NCBI GenBank assembly: GCA_965224015.1
Contig: OZ245032.1
Location: forward strand, 1,612,001 to 1,676,000
Source: CBDCVD01 sp965224015
GTDB lineage: Bacteria > Pseudomonadota > Alphaproteobacteria > Rhizobiales > CBDCVD01
Length of the DNA stretch: 64,000 nucleotides
Direction: 5' to 3'
The translations under genes were made by a program, and so were the position numbers. Below, piece after piece: positions 53,108 to 62,555 of the stretch. Position 1 is the stretch's first letter, and each line of letters begins with the position of its first letter. A model generated the notes under the pieces. It worked only from the letters and a program-made list of their open reading frames with translations, had not been told where the DNA came from and made no database searches.

Positions 53108-54147
53108 AGAGCGTGTCATGTTGTAAGAGAAGCAATTCTGTTTCTCGAAAGACATTACGCGTACAAAGAACTCGAAACACGCGATAGATAGATCTGAAGA
53201 TGCTCGGCGCTGTCGACGAGGCGGGGTCCGGGGCGGCTGAAATAAGCATTTCCATCCATGACATGGACCTGACCTTTGCGCACCGCGCGCAATGTCCGCC
53301 ATGTGGGATTGCGTGCAACGCGCGCTACGTCCGTGCGGCTGCGCGCAACGTCAAAACCGCAAAGGGCGATCACGATCACATCGGGATCGGCGTTAGCCAG
53401 CTGATCCCAGGAAATTGCCGTCGCCGGCCCAAAGGGATTTCCCAGGCACTCAATGCCCCCAGCGAAAGTGACAAGTTCCGGAGTCCAGTGGCCTGCGTTG
53501 AATAGGGGATCCAGCCACTCCAGCACGGCGACGGTTGGGGGTTCACAATGCTTTGTGGCGGCGTTGTCGCGCACGCACGCAATGCGTTCCTGAAGCGCCT
53601 GAACAACGACTTGTGCCTGCTGATGCCGCCCGGTTTCCTGGCCGAGCAGGAGCATAGTATCAAAAACATCCTGAAGACTGGTTGGCTCAAGATTGAGAAT
53701 ACGCGGACGACTGGCAAGGGTGCAGGCCGTGCGCTCAACCTCATCGGCGGCTACGGCGCACACATCGCAAAGGCTCTGACTCACAATAAGATCCGGTTCA
53801 AGGGCGCGCAACGTATCTACGTTCAGGGAATAAAGTGCGGTGCTTGATTGCAGTTGGCGGCGCACCAGGGAATCAATGTCTTTGCTGGGCAATCCCTTTG
53901 GGATAATAGAGCGGGTTACAACAGGTAGTGTTGAGACGCCAGGTGGGTAGTCGCATTCGTGACTGATGCCCACGAGGTTCGGCTGGAGTCCAATGCTACA
54001 GATGATCTCGGTGGCGCTGGGCAGCAAGGATACAATGCGCATGGATAACGAAGCCCTATAAATTATTACGAATTTGCATTGCTCCCTGGGTGTTGCTGTC
54101 TGCCAATCGAGAAACAGAATTGCTTCTATTAAAACATGACACTCTCT
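53108..54147. repeat. Cassette bounded by 41-bp family E inverted repeats
   Basis: The left arm is 53108-53148 (starting AGAGCGTGTCATGTTGTAAG) and the right arm 54107-54147 (inverse of AGAGAGTGTCATGTTTTAAT...). The two arms match at 37-38 of 41 positions. Everything between them is the btuF-like gene and its immediate flanks. Confidence 0.75.
53155..54042 (-). CDS. BtuF-like corrinoid/metal-binding protein without signal peptide
   Basis: 295 residues: MRIVSLLPSATEIICSIGLQ, GISHECDYPPG, EPDLIVSQSLCDVCAVAADE, VAVLEWLDPLFNAGHWTPEL, DVIVIALCGFDVARS, and VMDGNAYFSRPGPRLVDSAE. This is the periplasmic-binding-protein fold of the cobalamin-binding BtuF group. The lack of a signal peptide is common in one subgroup of unclear role. 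The gene fills a cassette bounded by inverted repeats, so it may have been carried here. It could also be a paralogue acting in cobinamide salvage; no btuCD is in the window. Confidence 0.78.
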   Translation of the reverse strand: MRIVSLLPSATEIICSIGLQPNLVGISHECDYPPGVSTLPVVTRSIIPKGLPSKDIDSLVRRQLQSSTALYSLNVDTLRALEPDLIVSQSLCDVCAVAADEVERTACTLASRPRILNLEPTSLQDVFDTMLLLGQETGRHQQAQVVVQALQERIACVRDNAATKHCEPPTVAVLEWLDPLFNAGHWTPELVTFAGGIECLGNPFGPATAISWDQLANADPDVIVIALCGFDVARSRTDVARVARNPTWRTLRAVRKGQVHVMDGNAYFSRPGPRLVDSAEHLQIYLSRVSSSLYA

Positions 54148-54293
54148 AGTTGTAATTTTTCAACAAGTTGTTCTCAAAGTGGCAGGTCTGAAGTCAGGGT
54201 TATTGCGGCCATTGCCGCCAGCAAGGCCATACCAGACGAATGGCCACCTACACCCGATGAACTTACCAGGGATAATTTATTGAAATTACACAT

Positions 54294-54833
54294 CTAGTTT
54301 GCCAGACGAGGTCGCATGCGGGCTTGCAGGACGTGATACACTCCAAATATCAAAACCGTGTACAGGCTATCGCCAATAAGGCTACGCCCCAGATAGGCAA
54401 GCGCATCGACGTAGCAGGCAATCAGCCCCTCAATCGTCAAAGGCCTAAAAGCAAGCCAAGAGCCAAAGTTCGAGATGACCCAGAAGGCCAGGGCACCCAG
54501 GCCAACGCTCACGGCGATGCGCGGCAAGCGAACGTTTTGAAACAGCACTCTGCGGCCGATCAACGTGCTTGCCAGAAAGCCCGCATAAACCGCGACAAGC
54601 ACAATCAGGTTGTAAAAGCCATTGATCGCGTCTCCCAACAGCAGAGCTACCAGTGGCACCAGCCAGAACACACGCCTATGCAGATAAGCGCCAGAAAACA
54701 AGGCCAGGGCTCCGATCGGCGCAATATTGTGCGGATGAGGTAACCAGCGCATAAGAGCGGCGACGACAACCAGCAGAAAGACGATATGATGGTCTTTCAG
54801 ATCAAATTCCTGTAAAAATTTTGCAAACTTCAT
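54294..54833 (-). CDS. DUF6580-like membrane protein (ECF S-component-like)
   Basis: 179 residues and about five membrane spans. The N-terminal part has LPHPHNIAPIGALALFSGAY, and later segments LLLGDAINGFYN and FGSWLAFRPLTIEG. These conserved Asn/His residues are those of DUF6580 putative transport proteins. The neighbouring BtuF-like gene hints at corrinoid uptake, but the two are not in one operon. Its 5' end adjoins a B repeat. Confidence 0.6.
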   Translation of the reverse strand: MKFAKFLQEFDLKDHHIVFLLVVVAALMRWLPHPHNIAPIGALALFSGAYLHRRVFWLVPLVALLLGDAINGFYNLIVLVAVYAGFLASTLIGRRVLFQNVRLPRIAVSVGLGALAFWVISNFGSWLAFRPLTIEGLIACYVDALAYLGRSLIGDSLYTVLIFGVYHVLQARMRPRLAN

Positions 54834-54837
54834 ATTA

Positions 54838-54976
54838 GATCAGCTTGGCGTTAGGTGGACCCATTTTGTGAGCGGTGCAGCTAAACCCATAAAGCTGATC
54901 GCCCTCTAAATCTATAGCAAAATGCGAGAAGAATACGAGAAAGCCCCATAATTCCCATTAGACGCATTTTGCTATA
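54838..54976 (-). repeat. Family B palindromic element, copy h (complete, inverted)
   Basis: Module 2 (GATCAGCTTGGCG...AAAGCTGATC), linker, and module 1 (TATAGCAAAATGCG...CGCATTTTGCTATA) all intact. It begins 5 bp from the start codon of the membrane-protein gene, so it must lie in or at its promoter. Confidence 0.8.
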
Positions 54977-55211
54977 GTGGCTTCAAATGATTTCATGCAA
55001 ACGTTGTCGTGACCAAGTCTAATCATAAAGATCGAATGTGCAACAGAAAACTCGCAAGAAGTAAAGGGAAAAGGGCCTTGCAGAGCCCGCGAAAATCGGA
55101 ACCCGTACTGGTGCAAAGTCATGGGGACATCCAAAACATGACTTTCAACGCCCTTTTTGGGCGCGGCTCGCCACATCATTTATGGGGCATTTATGGGGCA
55201 TTTATGGGGCG
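54977..55211. other. Short spacer with an 11-bp triplicate
   Basis: No gene. ATTTATGGGGC occurs three times in tandem at 55178-55210, directly beyond the hydrolase stop codon, followed by the GCGCTATTGCGC hairpin at the gene end. Confidence 0.7.
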
Positions 55212-55976
55212 CTATTGCGCGGAAAGAAAGTCTTTCAGCACCGCTCTGAATATCTCCGGCTTCTCCAGATGCGCGGCATGGGACGCACCGGGAATAACCG
55301 ATAGGGTGGCATTGGGGAGGGTTTTCCACAAAGTCTCTACCTGCGACCATCGGTAAGAGCGATCGGCATCCCCCCAAACGACAAGTGTTGGCATATCCAG
55401 GCCGCTGAGCGCCTTGCGGCCATCCCATGCCGCCATGGCGTCAAGGGCTGCCAACGCCGCCCTTGTATTGGCCCTCTTGCCGACATTGACCAGATGATCG
55501 TGGCCCCAGGCTTTGTTACCGTCGACAAACCACGTTGCGCCGATCCTCTCGATGGTTTTTTCCACGCCATCCCTTTGCAAGCGGCTTTTTGACAGACCAA
55601 TGGGCTCAAAGCGATCAGGCATGAGCCCAAGCGGCCCGGTTCCATAAAGCACCAGTTTCTTGACCCTGTGGCCCAGCCTCGCGGCCATTTCCTGAACCAC
55701 CATGCCGCCCATCGAATGACCCAGCAGCAAAAAATCTCGAACGCTGATGTGGTCCAAAAGCTCAACAACCCTGACAGCCATGTCCTCAATCCGATTGCAG
55801 CCCGATAGAGCCGAGGCCGCCCCGAAACCGGGAAGATCAGGGGCAATGACATCATAGTTTGTTTTAAAGTGGGCGATTTCAGGCTCCCACTGCGCCGCCC
55901 CCCCAAGAAAGCCATGCACGAGGACCAGAGGGTTCCCCGCCCCGGCGCGGCGATATGGAAGGTGCCTTTGTGCCAT
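55212..55976 (-). CDS. Alpha/beta hydrolase
   Basis: 254 residues: LVLVHGFLGGAAQWEPEI (oxyanion hole), the nucleophile elbow GHSMGG (S88), the acid D in VVWGDADRSY, and the His in GASHAAHLEKP. Its ATG overlaps the TGA of the TRAP large-permease gene, so it belongs to the TRAP operon. It may act on the ester, amide or dienelactone that is imported. Confidence 0.85.
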   Translation of the reverse strand: MAQRHLPYRRAGAGNPLVLVHGFLGGAAQWEPEIAHFKTNYDVIAPDLPGFGAASALSGCNRIEDMAVRVVELLDHISVRDFLLLGHSMGGMVVQEMAARLGHRVKKLVLYGTGPLGLMPDRFEPIGLSKSRLQRDGVEKTIERIGATWFVDGNKAWGHDHLVNVGKRANTRAALAALDAMAAWDGRKALSGLDMPTLVVWGDADRSYRWSQVETLWKTLPNATLSVIPGASHAAHLEKPEIFRAVLKDFLSAQ

Positions 55977-57277
55977 CAGCGCATCTGGGCCGGCAGCCAG
56001 AGGGCCACGTCAGGTGCGGCGATTAGCAGTCCGATTAACAACACCATAGCGGCAATAAACGGCAGGCATCCGATGATAACATCGCCGATCGACACCGTAT
56101 CGCGACTGATCGCCTGTATGACGTATAAGTTCAGACCCACCGGTGGTGTAAGCACCGCAATCTCCATGGTGATTGTATAGACCACCCCGAACCAGATCAG
56201 GTCAAAGCCCGCCGCATGCATGAGCGGATAGATCGTGGGCAGCGTGATGAAAGTCATCGATACCGGCTCAAGAAACATCCCCAGAACAATGTAGAACGCC
56301 AGTACAATAATCAGGACCACAGTGGGGGTCAGATCGAACGACAGAAACAGATCGGTAAACTGTTGCGGTACGCGGTAAAAGGTCAGGACAAATCCAAACA
56401 GCACGCCTGCCGACAGGAGAAGCCCGAGATAGCCCATTGTGCGCATGGTGGCAAAAAGCGCATCCTTAAACCCCTGCCAGGTCAAACCGCCAACGCTAAA
56501 GGCCAAAACCACCGTCAGCGTGGCGGCCACAGCCGCGGCTTCTGTTGGCGTGGCGATGCCCGCATAGATCGCGACCGTAATCACCAAACCGATCAGGACG
56601 ATAGGGCCGATCGTGCTCAGGATCATCAGAATGGGCATCTTCGCCGCCTCTTCACGGGAGGGGATATCCTGAGGATGTAACATGCCCCAAACCAGAACCA
56701 CGATCACAAACGACGATACCAGAATAATACCCGGAATAACGCCGGCGATGAACAGATTGCCAATACTCTGATCCGTGACGATACCGTAAAACAGCAGAAT
56801 AAGGCTGGGAGGAATGAGCACCGAAAGGGTTCCGCCAGCCGCCAGAACCCCGCTTGAGAGGCGCTTGCCATAGCCCAGGCGCAACATTTCAGGCAGCGCC
56901 ACACCGCCGATCGTCAAAGCACCGACCATGGATGATCCGCATACCGCACCAAAACCGGCGCTGGCACCGATCGAACCATAGGCCGCCGAGCCCTTGATCC
57001 GCACCCCCTGATGCAGGAACTGATACAGGTTGGGCCCGATATTTGACTTTCCTATCAATTCCCCCAGGAAAACAAATAAAGGGACCGCCAGCAGAATATA
57101 GTCAATCCAGACCCCCCAAAGCTTCAATTCAGAGGAAACGACGGATGTTTCCCACCCCTGGATGTTCCAAAGAAACGGCAAGGATGCCGCGGCCAAAGCA
57201 AATGGGATTGGCAACCCGATGATGATAAAGAACATCAGCAAGCCAAGCAGCCCAAGCCCTACAACATACCACTCCAT
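55976..57277 (-). CDS. dctM: TRAP transporter large permease (DctM type)
   Basis: 433 residues from ATG 57277 (the longer frame reads from the small-subunit gene). About 12 spans; family signatures are GASAGFGAVCGSSMVGALTI, LIPPSLILLFYGIVTDQSIG and EPVSMTFITLPTIYP. With DctQ it uses the sodium gradient to import an organic acid delivered by DctP. Confidence 0.88.
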   Translation of the reverse strand: MEWYVVGLGLLGLLMFFIIIGLPIPFALAAASLPFLWNIQGWETSVVSSELKLWGVWIDYILLAVPLFVFLGELIGKSNIGPNLYQFLHQGVRIKGSAAYGSIGASAGFGAVCGSSMVGALTIGGVALPEMLRLGYGKRLSSGVLAAGGTLSVLIPPSLILLFYGIVTDQSIGNLFIAGVIPGIILVSSFVIVVLVWGMLHPQDIPSREEAAKMPILMILSTIGPIVLIGLVITVAIYAGIATPTEAAAVAATLTVVLAFSVGGLTWQGFKDALFATMRTMGYLGLLLSAGVLFGFVLTFYRVPQQFTDLFLSFDLTPTVVLIIVLAFYIVLGMFLEPVSMTFITLPTIYPLMHAAGFDLIWFGVVYTITMEIAVLTPPVGLNLYVIQAISRDTVSIGDVIIGCLPFIAAMVLLIGLLIAAPDVALWLPAQMR

Positions 57278-57279
57278 AA

Positions 57280-57786
57280 CTATGCCCCCGAATTGCCGCG
57301 GGTTCTGACGAGCCTGATCAGGCGCAGCCCCACATAGAATGTAAAAAGACAAAGGGCCAGCGCCCCAGGGGCCCAGAACAGGTAGCGCGGCCAGTGCAGA
57401 ATTTCCGAAGCCGCGCCCGAATTAAACGACCGTATGGTCGCGCTGACGCCGGCGTAGGAAAAAAAGAAGCCTACCCCCAACATGATCGCGTGATTAAGGA
57501 TATCGAAAAGCCCTTTAGCATGATCGCCAAGCTGGTCGGTCATCATGGTCACTTTTGGATACGCATCTTCGCGCAGCGCAAAGGCAAGTCCGGCAAAAGC
57601 GACCGGAAACAGCAGCAGCGCCGTGGCTTCGGTGACATAGCGATCCGGTTTTCCCAGTCCATATCTGACGGCAACACCATAAGTGATCCAAAGCATCTGG
57701 ACCAGGACGATAATCGCACCAACCCCCGTCGCCCACACGACAACACGTTCGGTTTTGCGGATAAGGCTGTCCAGCTTATCGGCCAT
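57280..57786 (-). CDS. dctQ: TRAP transporter small permease (DctQ type)
   Basis: 168 residues with four spans and a typical DctQ layout (RYGLGKPDRYVTEATALLLF; ALREDAYPKVTMM). Its TAG is 2 bp from the ATG of the large subunit. Confidence 0.85.
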   Translation of the reverse strand: MADKLDSLIRKTERVVVWATGVGAIIVLVQMLWITYGVAVRYGLGKPDRYVTEATALLLFPVAFAGLAFALREDAYPKVTMMTDQLGDHAKGLFDILNHAIMLGVGFFFSYAGVSATIRSFNSGAASEILHWPRYLFWAPGALALCLFTFYVGLRLIRLVRTRGNSGA

Positions 57787-57890
57787 GGCCGACCCTCCCT
57801 GTCAAAAGTCTTGATAACCGCAGCCGCCATAGGCAGCCGCCCCGATTTCCTGAACGCGCCTCGGGGCGGCTGTTGCGTGGCCGTAGGTTG

Positions 57891-58883
57891 CTACGGAGCG
57901 TGGCTCTCGAACAGATCCCGAATGTCATCGGCCAAGGACTGGCCGCAGGCTTCGTTTACGGTTTCATCCCACTTGCCTTTGACACTTGCGATCAAGTCTG
58001 CGCGTTGGTCATCGGAGATGGAAACGGCGGCGCCGCCCCCCTTCATCACAGCGTTGCCCACCTGCTGGTCCACCCAGTTTTCATAACGGGGTTGCAACCA
58101 GGCCTCGGTCTCAGCGGCGGCGGCGGTCAAAGCGGCCTGCTCGTCAGCGCTAAGGCTGTCGAACTTGCTCTTGTTCATCATGTACTGAATGTTGCCGTAA
58201 AACAGGTTGGCGTTGACCATATACGGCATGACAGTCCAGAGCTTCCAGGACGAATAGGTGGCAACCCCCATGTTGATGCCGTCGACCACGCCGCGCTCGG
58301 CGGACTGGAACACTTCCTTGGGCGCGACAAAAACCGGCTGGCCACCCCAGGTCTCGATCATCAGGCTAACGAGGGGGCCAATGGAACGCACGAGTTTGCC
58401 ATTCAGATCTCCAATATTGTCGATGCCACCTTCAAACCACCACTCCTGATCATAGGAATAGTTTGAGTTGATGAGGGGCACGAGGTTTACGTTCGCGGCC
58501 TCATTGCGGATAAGATTGGCATAGGCCGCATCAAGCTCTGTTTGCTTTTCCAGGCTGACTTCCGCCGGATAAAGCGAAGTTACCGCATAGCAGGGCAGCC
58601 GATTGTCGGCATTGATCCAGCTAATGTCCGAGACACCGCCCTGAACGGCGTCAACACCCTCGGACCAACCGTGCAATGTGGCCGAAGGAAAAATCTGCAC
58701 ATTGACGCTACCGCCGGTTTTTTCGGCAACCAGCTCGGCAAAGTGCTGAAAGCCCTGATAACGAATATCAGCTTCGTTCACATAAGTGGACAAGCGTATT
58801 GTGGTCTCCGCCCAAGCGGTCCCGGCCGCCATTGTCAGCGCCATTGCCGTCGCTGCGGCTGTGTAGATCCAGGTTTTTTTCAT
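57891..58883 (-). CDS. dctP: TRAP transporter substrate-binding protein (DctP type)
   Basis: 330 residues from ATG 58883, preceded by GAGGGAG. The signal peptide is cleaved near AWAET. The mature part has VQIFPSATLHGWSEGVDAVQ and the substrate-carboxylate Arg region GKLVRSIGPLVSLMIETWGG and GVVDGINMGVATYSSWKL. The expected ligand is a carboxylic acid; the exact one is unknown. The gene is divergent from the LysR gene. Confidence 0.88.
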   Translation of the reverse strand: MKKTWIYTAAATAMALTMAAGTAWAETTIRLSTYVNEADIRYQGFQHFAELVAEKTGGSVNVQIFPSATLHGWSEGVDAVQGGVSDISWINADNRLPCYAVTSLYPAEVSLEKQTELDAAYANLIRNEAANVNLVPLINSNYSYDQEWWFEGGIDNIGDLNGKLVRSIGPLVSLMIETWGGQPVFVAPKEVFQSAERGVVDGINMGVATYSSWKLWTVMPYMVNANLFYGNIQYMMNKSKFDSLSADEQAALTAAAAETEAWLQPRYENWVDQQVGNAVMKGGGAAVSISDDQRADLIASVKGKWDETVNEACGQSLADDIRDLFESHAP

Positions 58884-59129
58884 TGGTAACTCCCTCATTA
58901 GGTGCCTGGGTGTCCCAGCAATATTCTATCTTTGCCCATGACCCCCAGATGATAATTCCTCCAGGTCGAATTGGCCCCTGACGCTTTCGCGCGCCTGTGT
59001 GGGCGCCGTAACCGGGTCCTATCTTAGGTCAACACCTTGATCGGGTGCCAATTTAAACATAGTATTGATCAATGCCGTTTTTGCATAGTTGTTGTTTTTC
59101 AACGTGATAAGAGGGGGTTCTCGACAGAA

Positions 59130-60014
59130 ATGGACCTGAATTGGCTAAAGGATTTTGTTTGCCTGGGGCGAACCCTTAACTTTACACGCGCCGCAGAAGA
59201 GCGAAACATCACACAACCGGCGTTCAGTCGCCGTATCAAATCGCTGGAGAACTGGCTGGGCGTTCCGTTGATTCTCAGGACAACATATCCGGTACAATTG
59301 TCAGACGCCGGAAATCAGTTTTTGCCCGTTGCGCAGGAGACAATCGCCAATCTGACGGATATTCGCCAAACCATCCGCGCCCAGGAAAGGGGTAAGACGG
59401 CGTTTCAACGGTTCGCTGTTTTGCACACCATCTCGCTGAACTATCTGGCCCAGCGGATTGCCGAGCTTGAACAGGACATTCCCGATCTTCGTGTGCGGGT
59501 CTATTCCCACCATCTGCGCACGTGCTGCCAGCTTTTCTCTGAGGGCATATGTGACTTTCTGCTCTATTACAGCCACAAGGATGTGATGCCTATTTTTGAT
59601 GAGCGGCAGTATAGGCGCAAGGACATCGGCACCGAACGGATGTTTCCGGTCGCGCAGACGCGCGCTACGCAAACCAAGGGGTGGGACCTGTCAAACCCGC
59701 AAGACAAGAGCATTCCCTATCTGGGATATGATCCCAGCAGCTTTCTGGGAACTGTCGTGGACCAGACGATCGGGCAACGCCAACCCCCGCTGGCCCTGAC
59801 ATATATGGACGCGCTGACCGAAGCGATCAAGCGGCGAACGCTGGCGGGCAGTGGTGTGTCGTGGCTGCCTGAGAACGTGATACGGCGCGAGCTCGAAGAG
59901 GGGACGCTGGTCCGTGTCGGGGGGCCGGAATGGCAAACGACATTGACCCTGTCGCTGATTTGCTCTCCGGAACGCCTGGACAAAATCGGACAATTTGTTT
60001 GGGACGCCCTTTAG
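59130..60014 (+). CDS. LysR family regulator
   Basis: 294 residues from ATG 59130. An N-terminal winged helix (MDLNWLKDFVCLGRTLNFTR, RNITQPAFSRRIKSLENWLG) and a LysR effector domain. Divergent from dctP with a 246-bp spacer, so it probably controls the TRAP operon, with a TTGATCAA palindrome near 59073 as a possible site. The stop codon lies inside a hairpin. Confidence 0.88.
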   Translation: MDLNWLKDFVCLGRTLNFTRAAEERNITQPAFSRRIKSLENWLGVPLILRTTYPVQLSDAGNQFLPVAQETIANLTDIRQTIRAQERGKTAFQRFAVLHTISLNYLAQRIAELEQDIPDLRVRVYSHHLRTCCQLFSEGICDFLLYYSHKDVMPIFDERQYRRKDIGTERMFPVAQTRATQTKGWDLSNPQDKSIPYLGYDPSSFLGTVVDQTIGQRQPPLALTYMDALTEAIKRRTLAGSGVSWLPENVIRRELEEGTLVRVGGPEWQTTLTLSLICSPERLDKIGQFVWDAL

Positions 60015-60040
60015 AGCGTGTCAGGCTCTAAAGGGCGTCC
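60002..60040 (+). terminator. 16-bp perfect hairpin across the LysR stop
   Basis: GGACGCCCTTTAGAGC pairs with GCTCTAAAGGGCGTCC around the loop GTGTCAG. The stem is strong but lacks a T run. The loop and one arm reproduce the end of family E (TAGAGCGTGTCAG). Confidence 0.6.
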
Positions 60041-60928
60041 TCGGGTTCTGGCTTAAAAGAAGGACTAAAATAGGGCCTTGGACCTGGATGTGTAACGTCA
60101 ACAGGTTGCCCCGGTTAATCCGCCATTAAGGTTAACCAACCTTTGCAAAAGCGTGACAAAACTGCAACAATTAACAAAAAAAATGCAAATCTTCGTTGAA
60201 ATTCTGTTGATTTTTATTGATTGCCTGCCTCATGGCGCTATGGTCAACCTACGCCACGTGGGTTGAGTCGGTGTGCGCTCAGTGAGCAAACGGTGACACA
60301 ACAAAGACCAAAACAGGTCAATACGACAAAAGTCGAAATGACAAACCAAGAACCAAAACAACGTGGCGAGTTTCTCGAAGTTGCGTGATTTTGCGTGGCT
60401 AGCAACGCAAGTTCATAGGCTGGTCCATGACTTATTGAAAATGTGCTTGTTATGTGCAAGCCAAGGCAAGTTCGAGGGAAGCTGAGAAAAACAAAGAACT
60501 AAGAAAACAGTGAGAAGTTGGCAGACTTCATGGGATTGTTGGTCTTGTGATGGGATTGTTGGGTCTTGTGGCCCCGTTCGATTGTTGGTCTGACAGGCCT
60601 TGTTTGGCTGCTGATACTGTAATCTGTTCTGTGTTTAGGTAACGAAGGCATATCTAAGTCACGAAAGCGGTAAAAGGGTGCTGAGAAAGGGTAAAGTCCC
60701 GTTGCCCTGTAGGGTAAAGCCCCATAGCACTGTTTAGTCGACTAAGTGATGCTGATTGAGTGATGTTCGCTAAGTGTCGCCAAGTGGTGTCTACGAAGTG
60801 ATTTCGCCTAAACGCATTATCAGTTCGCGTAACTGTTGTTTTCCTGATGCGCTTCAGTTGAAGCATTTGTTAAAACCCGGGCTCTTGAGAAAAAGCGCAA
60901 ACAAATACAAGAGAAATTAGAGGTCAGA
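60041..60928. other. Long leader or regulatory region upstream of the porin gene
   Basis: About 0.9 kb with no credible gene. It holds a TTAA-N7-TTAA box (60115), a direct repeat of TGGGATTGTTGGTCTTGTG (60530 and 60550) and a series of AAGTGATG/TAAGTG motifs at about 60740-60810. Its composition is A-rich up to 60530. It most likely carries promoter and RNA-level control of the porin. Confidence 0.5.
60115..60129 (+). promoter_or_regulatory. CtrA-type box TTAA-N7-TTAA
   Basis: TTAATCCGCCATTAA matches the consensus of the alphaproteobacterial cell-cycle regulator CtrA. It is 800 bp from the porin start and single, so its use is uncertain. Confidence 0.35.
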
Positions 60929-62476
60929 ATGAAAAAATTTACGACACTTGTTATGGGCTCCGCGGCGGCTGTATCGATGCTGGCCTCCGGTGCCCAAGCT
61001 GCGGATCCGCCTCTTGACGAGCCGGCGGTTGCCGTTTGTGACGCCTTTGGTACAGGCTTCTGGGCCATCCCCGGCACCAGCAATTGTATCAAAATCAGTG
61101 GCGAGGTTCGTGCTGACTATACGTTTTCCACAAAGGCAAAAGACAGAACATCGGTCGGCGGATTTTTTGCCACGGGGGTAGCAAATCAGTCAGGCGCGGC
61201 TACCACCAACATGGCAGCCGGCGTAGCATTCAATACAAGAACGCGCACTTTATTAACCGTCGGGGCGGGGATACAGAACCCTGTTGAGGTGTTAGGGGTG
61301 AATGTCGGTTCAATTAATTTCCCCCAGGCGCAGAATCAACCCAGTGAATTCGTACAAAACTCTAATCATGATGCAGAAAGAGGGGATCTGGCGTGGTCGA
61401 GCCGGTTTCGTTTTAACGTCGACGTACAGTCCATGACCGAATGGGGCGTGCTGCGCGCTTTCGGCCGCTTCCAGGGCGGCGGCGGCGGCAATGCCGCCGT
61501 GGACAAGGCCTATGTGCAATTCGCAGGGTTGACGGCGGGCTATAACACAACCAACTTCATGTTCGACGATGTCAATGACACCCTTAACGGCAACGCCTTT
61601 GACGGGGCCTGGACAACCCATCAGTTGGCCTATACCTACGCAGTCGATGGCATTTCTCTGACCCTGGCACTTGAGGACCCTGCCCTCACCTCCAGATCGG
61701 ACAAGGCCGTTTTTGCAGCAGGAGTACATGCCTCTCGACTGAATACAGCTGGTGCATTTACCCGTAAGGGCGGCGTGCGCGATATTAATTTCCCTGATGT
61801 CGTCTTGGCGGCGCAGCTCTCTCAGGAGTGGGGTAAAATCAAGCTCGCGGGCATTTATCACAAGGCCGAAGCGCGCCTTGAGGCCAAACAGCAAGGTACT
61901 CCTGCCGCCATTTCACCGGCCTTACCCGCCACACCGTGGAAGAAGTACTCTGCCTACGCAATAACCGCCGGGGCAGCTATTAATGCTCCGGTTCTTTCCG
62001 GAGCGGTTTTCAATGTCGCGGCATCTTATGGCGAGGGGATTGTTGCGGCCATTGGCATGGACAGCGTCATTGAGGCAGGAATGCCCGATTTCACGATTGA
62101 TCAGCAAGGTAAGCTCTACAAGACGAAAGGCTGGTCCGTAAGCAGTGGGATCGATTTGCCTCTGAGTGATCAGTTCATGCTGAATATTGCCGGCGGTTAC
62201 TTACAGGCAAAGAACGATATCAATGATCCTATCTATGCGGATCTGGATGTGCGGGCGTACGCTCTTGGCGCGTCAGTAAAATGGTCTCCTGTGAAAGATC
62301 TGGGTGTCAGTCTCGGTATGGCCTACAATCATGCGAAGTATTCCGCTGGTCGGGCACCGGTAAAAAATGGCTTCACCGGCGGCGGGACAGCAAATCAGCA
62401 GAACTTTGGCGTGAAGGATTTTAACAGAAAACTGAGCAATATTGGTATCAGGTTGCGGGTTGAGCGTGACTTCTAG
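60929..62476 (+). CDS. Outer-membrane porin, alphaproteobacterial type
   Basis: 515 residues with a signal peptide (cleaved after AQA near residue 24). The mature N-terminus has VAVCDAFGTGFWAIPGTSNC then IKISGEVRADY, the conserved start of Rhizobium/Brucella-type porins. Amphipathic strands follow and the C-terminal residue is Phe (RLRVERDF). It forms a passive channel for small solutes. Single gene with its own terminator at 62556. Confidence 0.88.
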   Translation: MKKFTTLVMGSAAAVSMLASGAQAADPPLDEPAVAVCDAFGTGFWAIPGTSNCIKISGEVRADYTFSTKAKDRTSVGGFFATGVANQSGAATTNMAAGVAFNTRTRTLLTVGAGIQNPVEVLGVNVGSINFPQAQNQPSEFVQNSNHDAERGDLAWSSRFRFNVDVQSMTEWGVLRAFGRFQGGGGGNAAVDKAYVQFAGLTAGYNTTNFMFDDVNDTLNGNAFDGAWTTHQLAYTYAVDGISLTLALEDPALTSRSDKAVFAAGVHASRLNTAGAFTRKGGVRDINFPDVVLAAQLSQEWGKIKLAGIYHKAEARLEAKQQGTPAAISPALPATPWKKYSAYAITAGAAINAPVLSGAVFNVAASYGEGIVAAIGMDSVIEAGMPDFTIDQQGKLYKTKGWSVSSGIDLPLSDQFMLNIAGGYLQAKNDINDPIYADLDVRAYALGASVKWSPVKDLGVSLGMAYNHAKYSAGRAPVKNGFTGGGTANQQNFGVKDFNRKLSNIGIRLRVERDF

Positions 62477-62555
62477 GCATTTGCCTTAATGGTGTGAGGG
62501 GTTGTTAGAGGTTTTCGACAGCCAATCGCTCAGGATAAGCAGAATAAGCAAGTTG

